Positions 55,800 to 64,000 of a DNA stretch of 64,000 nt are shown in pieces. The notes under the pieces are model-generated. The model saw only the letters and a list, made by a program, of their open reading frames with translations, searched no databases and had not been told where the DNA came from. How positions within the stretch are numbered: position 1 is the first letter of the stretch; the number at the start of each line of letters is the position of its first letter. Source of the DNA: Paracyclopina nana (taxonomy: Eukaryota; Arthropoda; Copepoda; Cyclopoida; Cyclopettidae); contig JAGUCH010000006.1 of the NCBI GenBank assembly GCA_019096065.1, forward strand, positions 6,468,001-6,532,000, given 5' to 3'. The translations under genes and the position numbers were made by a program.

Positions 55800-56191
55800 C
55801 GAACACGGACTCTTTCGTCAGACCTCGCATTGCGAGTTCCAATAGTCTTATTCGTAGTCATCCCACTCTTCAAGTTCAACTTTACTTTCTGGGTGGAATT
55901 CTTTCCCTTTAGCGGTCTGTTTTAGCACAATGTTATTGTTTTTATTTACATAAGCCTCGACAGATCCAATAAACTAATAAAGACACTAATGCCCTCATAG
56001 TCTTATTTTCATAACAAAAAGCCAACACCGCCAAGTGTGGTAGGGGCATTGGTCAAGAATACTGGCCTCGAAACCAGCGTTACTTTCCATTTTGAGCGAA
56101 AAACTCAAGTATTCTCGGCTCTTTCGAATAATCTCTGTACAAATTGTCACCCCATAGTCCGGTAGCGCAGTTTAGTATCATTCAAAACAGA

Positions 56192-56740
56192 ATGGCTCCA
56201 TTTATGGACGACTTTTTCGTAAGTGCATCAAAAATCCGTGAATTCTTCTGCAATCCAGTTCTTAACAGGCTTTTCCTGTGTATTTTCAGGCAAAAGCTTC
56301 AACATCAGCGGCAGCAGCAGCCACAACAGCGGCTCCGGCCCTCACTGCCGTCGACGGGGGGCAGGCCGCGGCCGAGTCCGCGGTCCTGCTGCCCCAGTAC
56401 CCCGCGCACCAGCAAGCGGGTCTCCAAGGCCAAACCTGCCAGGGGGATGGCGTTGTAAGTACTTTTCTAGTGGCAAAGACCCCTTCACAAGACTCAATTC
56501 GTACCTTTCCAGGCCGAAGAGATTCTCTAGGGCATCGCCATAAACGTGGCAGCGGCGGCCACCTATTACGGGTTGGTGCTCCCGGGCTTGGTCTGGGTGG
56601 TCCGGACCAAGCCCCAGGGGCTGTATCGGCTCGTTAGCCGGTTCTGGGCTGAGCCCGATCAGCTCCCCCGGGCTACCCGGTAGGTCCTCAGCCTCTGCGG
56701 GATCCCCGAGACAGAGGACCCCCTCGAGGGCGTGGTTTAG
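56192..56740 (+). pseudogene. Gene 4, right copy: small membrane-associated protein with one stop codon
   Basis: Exons 56192-56218, 56290-56454 and 56531-56740 match the left copy exon for exon (27, 165 and 210 bp). A TAG at 56,681-56,683 replaces the Trp codon of the left copy, removing the last 19 residues. The hydrophobic segment (INVAAAATYYGLVLPGLVWV) precedes the stop, so a truncated protein could still insert. An intron with acceptor TTTTGCAG (about 56,796) and AATAAA at about 56,882 follow in the untranslated region. Confidence 0.72.
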
Positions 56741-56959
56741 TAAGTTTAATTCTACATAGCACGAAGCACTTAACACATACTTTGCTTCTTTTGCAGAACT
56801 GTCCAATTTCCAAAGGGGGTGTGGCAAGGCGCACCTCCGGCCATCCCCATGTCGCACCCGGCCCCACCTCCCTTACGGGAAATAAAGCCAGCGCCACATA
56901 TTCTTAGTCTACTCTTTCTCGCTATTCATTTCGCGATCTTGAGCTGAGCTACTCAGCAC

Positions 56960-58640
56960 TTGGCTGACTCATCCAGCATCGTTAGCTCGCACTTTTTCAA
57001 GCACCTCAGCGAGATGCTGCGTTTTTTAGCTCCACCTCACACGAACAGTTACAGGTTAACCACATGTAGTTTCATGGATGGAGAGCAATAACCATGAATT
57101 CTAGGTTATGACCACATCTCATTATCTAGTAAGAAAGGGCAATAACCTTTTCGCGAGCATCACAGCATCTTCAAACGAGAGTTTGTACAATGCTGCTGCT
57201 CATATTTCGCTTTGATAGGACCCTATTCGGGTCCCACAAAATTACGTGCGTAGTGTAAATTAGGCAACCCAAAAATGCCATCTCTGAATAGAGCACACCT
57301 TTTTCTTAAGGTGGAGAGACAACTACTCATTTGGGCCCCATGTTACGTAGCACCTCAGCCTGGCCATTGGGGGCAGAACCCCAAGTCCAGGTGAGATATA
57401 AAATGGAGTAGTAGCAAATTCTCGCTTGTTTTGGGTTCATATTTCGTGCTTCAGCAGTCATTTTGCCTACTCAGCAGATTTGCGCCTACTGTTCCTTTCT
57501 TTTTCGGAAAAGCGAGTACTTTATTATAAAGTCAGGCCTTTTCCAGCTTCTTACTTAAGCCAGGTATATGCGTTCATATTATTGAATACAAGATACCCTT
57601 TGTATGCCTTAATAACCTAAATGGTAAATCAGCACTACCTGGTGGAATTTTCCCGAGCTATTACATTTTTTTTTAGATGGCGAGCTATCTTTAGCCCACT
57701 AACATGCTCAGTTCTTCCAACACAATCGATTCCAATGCAAGCTTACTTCTTCCGCTGGGAAAGTACTTTCGGCTAAGTTCACAGCCTTGTCTGTAAGCTC
57801 TGAAATAGTGCACGCAAATTTCCATAAAGCAATTTATGGTTTATGGCAATTGTTCATTCATTCGGCAGACTCTAATACACAAATATATTAGGGCTCCAAT
57901 CATGTCATCAGCATCTCATCTTAATGGGCGCATTGCCCTATAAAGATTGCTTGACTTTGTAGCAGCAGTGGTATTGTGGCCATAAGTTAATACTAAGCGC
58001 TTTAACTGAGGCGATCTGGGGATTCCAGTGTACTGCTTCATGAGTAACCACTGACTGCTACTGCACCGCCTGATCCCAGGGGCAGAACCCCAAGATCAGA
58101 CCAGCAATAAAATTATATTTGGACAAGGGCTGCCGCTATTAGCACGCCGAGTCACATTGATATATCTACATTGAGCACACATTCTGTACTCAGTGAGTTC
58201 CAGTATGCAAGATCTAAAAAGTTTTGGTCAAACATGACCACGTCTTCTTTAGCATAATTCAGTGCTTTTTCCCCGGTCATTGCTCTTTTACTTTTAAAAG
58301 TAGGTAGCAATTTCCCTGGGCGCTCAAGAGTTGAAGCTTCGGGGCGCCCCCTGGGGGGACCCACTGCTATTATCGCATCAACGTTTTCGCAGCGTTGAGC
58401 CATTCTCAACTCATTTTGACGTTAATTTGAGCTCTCATTATTGCCATCATCAGCTTATTATCTGTCTCGAACATAAGCTAGATTGGCCATAATATCGCCT
58501 TACCTTATAAGCGAGTCTCAGCATTCGCAAAGAAGTACACCAAAGATATGACGTCATATCTCCATTTGTTATTGTAGCTATGATTAGATTATTTTCCATC
58601 ATGGCTTTTATTTGTATCAAAGGGCATAAGCCCGGCAGAT
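56960..58640. repeat. Right arm outer flank, non-coding
   Basis: It pairs with 9,125-10,916. It contains the hairpins GGGGCAGAACCCC at about 57,369 and 58,079; the first is followed by ATATAAAATGG. No coding frame is conserved between the arms, so function, if any, is at the DNA or RNA level. Confidence 0.65.
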
Positions 58641-60029
58641 ATATCTAGGAGCATAGAGGAATCCGAAATCAGGTGTCATAAGCGACGAAAAGAAGAAAGT
58701 TCAAGCACATAACCAAGGGACTAGCCCATGGACCTTCGTTTTTTCTTCCGATTCCGGATGCTCACGCAGCTTCGCCCGAGTTTAGGGACAAAACCCTAAA
58801 CTCAGACTTAGAACAAAAATGAACAAAAAGATATGTAGCCCAGCACGCACCACTGTACCATCTTTTTCTCATTTAGCTTATCATTGGATATGGAGACCAA
58901 TGCATACTAGTCCCAAAGCACGTTTGGGAGGTAACAAGGTTTCAGACGCCCATTCTCAGTATTTCTACCTCAGTGGGCTATCCACAACTTTTCATGCCAT
59001 GGTACTATTGTAACATGGCATTACCATTTTTTTTTTTATGGGCCATGACCACCATCCGTGGCGCCCTCTAGCACTCCTGTAGCGCTAGCTTAGCGCAACG
59101 TTTTTCGCTTAGCAATTTTCATAACTCAATCTTGACAGTTATTACTAGCGTTCGTTCATGGCGAGCGTAGCCATTATTTTAATAGCACTCTCTTTTAGGT
59201 ACGCCGAGAATTGCGAAACCAAGCTTATACAGGTGGGCTAGGCGATTATACTGCCATTCCACGTAGTCTGTATCCACATAATTATATGCCTCTCATCCTC
59301 ATACTTGTTACACGTTAGCTATGGACTACACGTATATTTTAAGCATGGTAGAAGTCATATTATAAACTCATTTCATCTTATCTTTGGCTCTAGAAAGTGC
59401 CGTACAAAGATTTTGCACCACCTAATAATTTGTGTGCAAATGGCTCGATTGTCTGATGGAATAAGGTATGGATCATATAATTGTATTGATTCATGAATCC
59501 ATCATTTCTCTGTTTGTTGGACACATTTGCTTTTACACAAGTATCATATTCAACATGCGTCTGCAGTGTTATAGCCAGCGTAGCAATGCTATTTTCCTTT
59601 GCTGACATTATCAAAGCTCAGGTCATTGCTGCACCTTTATTCATGACAAAATTGTTCACCAAAGCTTTCTATTGGCCACATAGACCGCTAGCGGCATCTG
59701 GCAATCATTGCTATTTTAAAAACGTTTTTTATGTTTCAACACAGGTTAAAAATAAAACGTTTTTGTCCGCACCTCACCATTATAGTAGCAAGGTGGAGCC
59801 ACCTTCCTTTTTTGTATTCACCCCCAGCCACAGCTAGGTTGTCTACAAAAGATTTAGTGCTCTTTGTTTCCATGCCATTTATTTTGCTTTAGGGCATAGT
59901 TCTCATTACTATTTACAATCAGCCAGTCAGCTTCCCCCATGGTACGGCGAAGGCTTGAATACCGGTTCAAACTAGAAATAGTCGGTTCTGTGTTAAGCAG
60001 GTGAACTTTTTTTCAACTACTTTTTATTA

Positions 60030-61095
60030 CTAGCTCGCGCTCGCTCTATGGCTTGCGCGTGCTCTCTCTGGGTTTCCCCCCCAGCCCAAGATTGTCAGGT
60101 TTTGGGTAGCTCAAGCTTCCTAAAACGTGGCAGTATCCTGGTAAGTATCCTTTTGATTAGTACTTCTAAAATACTTATTTTAAAATAAGTCTTTATTTGA
60201 AGTAACAGTGGTTAGGCTCTAGCAGCTGCCACTATTTAAAGTTGTTATATGAACTAAAAGTGACCCACACTTGGGCACATCTAGTTAATACAGTAATAGC
60301 TCATGCCAGGTTTACTGGCTGGGCACTGAAGAAAGGAGACCCGCTCGTCTCACCTTCTTTTTATTTATTTTTATTCCGCCCATTTAGGGCCCGAATATTT
60401 TAAGCAGGAAGATTCCTACCAAGCATAGCTCCGTTTGCCACCTGTTGCTAGTTTTGCAGAAACGTTTCCGGATGGTTGTGCACACCTTAATTGCAAGGTG
60501 GCGCCACATCCTGTTCTGGGTTACTTTTTGTCTAACAATATCGTGGGTATAACAAAGAACCAGTATTTTTTGCTCCTAGGCGTCATAAGTTAGCTTCGGG
60601 GCAAAAGACTCGCCTTTGATCTTGAAGTCAGCCACTTTCTTATCACGTTGTTTCCAACGGAAGTTCGAAACTGCTTCAAACTAAAAATAGTCGCGTCTTT
60701 TTAGAGCACAGCTATTATAGTTCTAGTGTCATATCTTAAGCTTGCCACATTTAGGCATTATATAAAGCCCAAATTATGGTAGCATCTCAGCTCGGTCTGG
60801 GTGTACGCACATCAGTCCAATGCTTGTAACCGGCATTAGCCAAAAAGGTTACAGCCATCTTTTTGGCTAATTTCGGTTAGCATTTATTAATTTTTGTCAA
60901 CTTGAAAGCCAAAAGTGGTTCAAGTGAAAAATGGCAAATTGCAAAAGTCGCATCAAAATCGCATTTGCAGCTCACGCCCGCTCTACGGCGTGCGCGAGCG
61001 TTCTTCTGTCCAGTATTCCCCCCCCTACCCAACTTTTACAGATTTTGGGCGGCGAACAGCCTCCAAAAACTGTATCAGTTAGCAGGTAATTATGG
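60030..61095 (+). repeat. Two copies of a ~120-bp non-coding unit, ~935 bp apart
   Basis: GCTCGCGCTCGCTCTATGGC (60,033) and GCTCACGCCCGCTCTACGGC (60,969) start parallel stretches. Each contains a C-run, CCCAA, TTTTGGG and a final GGTAANT donor-like site. Confidence 0.6.
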
Positions 61096-61924
61096 GTTTG
61101 AACAGTACTCTAAAAAGTTTATATGTGGCTGACGGAGGCCACTATGTAATAGAGTATGTTATTAATTATTGCCCACCTACATTTGTGCATGAACAAACTT
61201 AGGGTTATTGTGTGCAATGAACACAACTCATGGACCAATCGTTCACAACATAATATAAGTATATTGTGGAGGTGACATCAGCCTTAACAAAATCTCAGTG
61301 GCCTTTATGGAGGCTCACGAGGTAGGCTGTGTCAAGTTTTAACTTTTTAACTATCACCAACGTATGTTTTATGAAATAATAGAGTAATGTATGCACCTAA
61401 TGGCCAACAAAGCGCATGGCCCTAGGGAAATAACTTTATCCTTTGGATTTAACTTGCTCCAGGACGGAGGTGTTAAAAACAATTACTTCATAAGGCATCA
61501 ATCATAACATTGACAGGCCCTTATTGCAAGATTTCATTATCAAGCAGAGTCTTATTTACATAGGCATTTAGCTAGTGTCTAGAACACTAGCTATGCCACA
61601 TCGCGTAACGAGAATGCGTACGTGATGTTTATTTTCGTATAAATCAAGAGCATGTAAACCAGTCAAGCTCGTAGAGATGCCCCTAGTTAAGGAGACCTGT
61701 AATTATAATTACTTTAGACCTTTATCGAGCTTATTACACCTTGCCAGGTGCAATGGTACAGCCAAGGCCATTCTTTTGATGGTGTCTGTTAATATTTAAC
61801 AATCACCATTAGCGCAAACATTGCGGAAAAGTTGCGGCTATTATATGGGTGCAAAATAAAACTCGTAAATTCATTCTTATATAGAATTCGAGACGAGTTG
61901 TGGCCCTCATTTGATTTACATACC

Positions 61925-62035
61925 GATTGAGTCATCAAAACCGGGTAAGCGCTATGGCCAATTCGGCCGGTTTATTTAGTGCAGCAGTGCAGCCAGCGCA
62001 TTGCGTTTCTCATGACTCAATCGGTATGTGTATAT
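61925..62035. repeat. Short inverted-repeat element
   Basis: CATACCGATTGAGTCAT (about 61,929) and ATGACTCAATCGGTATG (about 62,010) are perfect complements enclosing about 65 bp. This resembles a small MITE or a single hairpin. Confidence 0.75.
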
Positions 62036-62108
62036 GGCCGTCAATTCGAGCCATAGCCATTTGAAAATAATTGCTAGCATATTCAAAGTTACTAGACTTA
62101 TAATTTTG

Positions 62109-63980
62109 TTAGAATGCCAATTTAACTTTCATTAATTGGCTCCAACAAATCCTTTTTTTTTTTATGACATCACTTGAATTTTTTTGTGCACGAGCTGGTA
62201 GAGCTCCTGACGGGTTAGGATTCCTAAATGAGTACTTGAGCCTTGTCAATTCCCATTTCTCAGGAGTCAGCGCAGCATCACATGGGAGACCTGGATTATA
62301 ATGGATTGGTAACTTTTTATTATACTTTCGCGTCACCATCACCTTATAATCTATTTTAGGTTTGTCTCGAAGTCCTTCGCAAGGACGTTGGAGAATCCTA
62401 ACAGGCGGTAGCGCAACAGCCCCTTCAGGCGGAGAGCCTTCAGGAGAGCTCGGCACAGCCTCTTTTAATGGCGACAACAATTCATCATCTGGACTATCGC
62501 GACCAGAAGACTTGCTATCATTTGTTACAGTTTTAGTTTCATATATTTGCTCTCTAGTAGGTGCAGAGGGCAATATAAAACTCCTGTTTTCAATGTTTTG
62601 CTCATCAGCTTTGACTAGGTTATCCTTTTTTGGGGACATAGATAGTCTTTTCTTAATTAGCTGAGAAACTCGCCTAAAGGCGTCTAGAAAGCGATTTCTA
62701 GTGTCAGGCGAAAACTTTCTATTCTCAGCCATAACTTTAAACAGTGTTCCTTTAAAATCTTTTTCAGATTCAAGGGTTTCAAGCACATCTGCGATAGTAG
62801 GTTGATACAGAGGTTGACTGTCAGCGTACTCATCGTCTATGAATTCACCCACATTTTCTAATGCAGTAACGAGCGATTCCAGATCTGTATCAAATTTATC
62901 GCGACTAATTAGCGAGGAAGCCTCGCTTAGCACTTTTGATATGTCTGCCTCCTCTTGTTCCGGGCTCTTAGGGCTCATATGTGGCGATCGTCGGCCTCTA
63001 AATGCACGTGAAACTGGGCTAACATATTCTGATAAATGTTCAGTTCCAACAATACTATTGGGTGTAATAATTTGGTCCTGATTTCTTTGCTGAGGCGTAT
63101 TCGGGACTTCAAAGAAGACCTTGCCCTTTTCAGCCAACTCTTTAAACGTGGGGAGGTCCTCAGACTGGAGGGACCTAAGCTCCTCGTAAAGAGTTGTTTC
63201 ATATGTTTTTCGGCCATTGTCAATCAATTGATCAATGACTTTATCAGCTTTCTGTTCTTCTGGAGAAAGGAGCGATCTCTTTTCACCCAAACCAGCCGCT
63301 GAATCTGTACTGTAATTGTCATTAGGCGGCTTGGGCACATATTTGTCCCATTGCTGCTTGACAATTTTGCGATTTTCATCCTGGATGCGACGAACATCTG
63401 ATGGCTTGAAAGGTCGGTGGCTTTCTTTTAGTAAGATAGACCCGGACCTTGACAAGGTTTGGCTTATAGTAGAGGTTCCTAATGAAGACGTGGCGGTTAT
63501 GAGATCCTCAGTTACATTAGAGTCCTATTCTCTTTTCGCATCATCACGAGCTGCAATGCTTTTCGAAACTCTATTTCTCAAAGCATATTCATCCACTTCA
63601 GGCTCGTCTTCCTCTAAGAATTTGAGCATTTCTTTTCTAGCAAGCTGTTGTAGCATCTCAACAGGGGTGTACGGGCGCATGAGCAAATAAGTTATCTTTT
63701 CAGGCAAGAACTTGTATAGCTCATGGAAACGGTATATTTTGATATGGTCCAAACTCACTTCGCGTGTTAAACCATCATGCAAATAAGGCTTAACTGTGAC
63801 AGTCGAGTGGGCACCCACATCAATCACCTCAAATAAATCTTGCATGAACTTGTAGCCGTGCTTATTTATTGGGTGCTTTATGACAAGGACTAATGATCCA
63901 ACCTCAGGCTTAAAAGAAGGCCTTTCGGTAGCTTTCATTAGTTCTAGTCTGCATTGCTCTTCCTCATCATACTTCCTCAT
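62109..63980 (-). pseudogene. 3' end of a retroelement pol: integrase C-terminal region plus long unrecognised tail
   Basis: Residues from about 63,980 to 63,528 resemble the C-terminal beta-barrel region of LTR-retroelement integrases (PSFKPEVGSLVLVIKHP, then LHDGLTREVSLDHIK). An in-frame TAG at 63,525-63,527 interrupts the frame, which then continues to 62,109 for another 470 codons: hydrophilic, acidic, Ser/Pro-rich (RGRRSPHMSPKSPEQEE), with no known domain. An in-frame TAA lies just upstream of 63,980, so the rest of pol is either in another frame or beyond the window. The tail may be a pol C-terminal extension or a separate accessory protein. Confidence 0.55.
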
Positions 63981-64000
63981 GACATCTTACCACTCGGCTT

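Larger units (their letters stand above)
50031..58640. repeat. Right arm of the palindrome, uninterrupted
   Basis: It holds, in inverted order, the same genes and flanks as the left arm, with no insertions. Its 8.6 kb length equals the left arm after insertions are set aside. The two arms differ at roughly one residue in five in the coding regions, so the duplication is old or the arms arrived as separate copies. Confidence 0.88.
58641..62108. other. Non-coding flank with hairpins and dispersed short repeats
   Basis: There is no supported gene. It includes a perfect hairpin GAGTTTAGGG…CCCTAAACTC (58,769-58,803 region), two related ~120-bp segments near 60,033 and 60,969, and an inverted repeat at 61,925-62,035. 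All open frames are short and on random strands. Confidence 0.55.

Noticed and set aside
56144-56897. Long GC-rich frames overlapping gene 4 in other frames and on the other strand
   Set aside because: High GC removes stop codons by chance; only the spliced frame is shared with the left-arm copy.

Overview
The window is nuclear DNA of a multicellular eukaryote, most likely an invertebrate animal. Many genes have short introns (about 50-110 bp) with GT..AG borders, TATA boxes and AATAAA signals, and almost everything recognisable is mobile or virus-like. I cannot name the species and see no convincing ordinary host gene.

The backbone is a very large inverted repeat. Two arms of about 8.6 kb face each other across a 0.6 kb centre (about 49,431-50,030) that holds a 14-bp satellite. 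The right arm is continuous (about 50,031-58,640). The left arm is cut into three blocks by later insertions (9,125-10,916; 32,960-34,428; 43,244-49,430); taking the insertions out gives about the same length as the right arm. From outside to inside each arm holds a non-coding flank with hairpins, a small membrane-protein gene (gene 4, three exons), a mucin-like type I membrane-protein gene (gene 3, three exons), a divergently transcribed soluble protein with a basic C-terminus (gene 2), a large single-pass envelope-like glycoprotein (gene 1), and a short conserved inner segment. I recognise none of these four families. The set looks like a captured or endogenous viral module, present as two diverged copies. 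Gene 1 is open only in the left arm; genes 2 and 3 are uninterrupted only in the right arm; gene 4 is intact only in the left arm.

Insertions, in nested order: (a) 10,917-32,959, an env-bearing Ty3/gypsy-type element on the minus strand with 4-bp target duplications. (b) Inside its env gene, a 14.5 kb DNA transposon (11,250-25,724) with 340-bp terminal inverted repeats. This encodes a 14-exon protein joining C2H2-type zinc fingers, a DDE transposase core and a C-terminal ubiquitin-specific protease, and on the other strand a signal-peptide-bearing membrane protein. (c) 34,429-43,243, a second Ty3/gypsy element in exon 2 of gene 3, with 1%-diverged LTRs, a 913-bp tandem duplication in gag, a foldback insertion between gag and protease, a broken reverse transcriptase and two extra membrane-protein reading frames after integrase. 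(d) 44,734-45,540, an 807-bp foldback element in the left copy of gene 2.

The edges hold two more retroelement pieces. At 1-8,082 is the 5' half of a minus-strand Ty3/gypsy element (LTR, primer site, an unusual 847-residue Gag, then protease). At 62,109-63,980 is the 3' end of a minus-strand pol with an integrase C-terminal region and a long unrecognised tail. The interval 57,000-62,100 is non-coding apart from hairpins and repeats.
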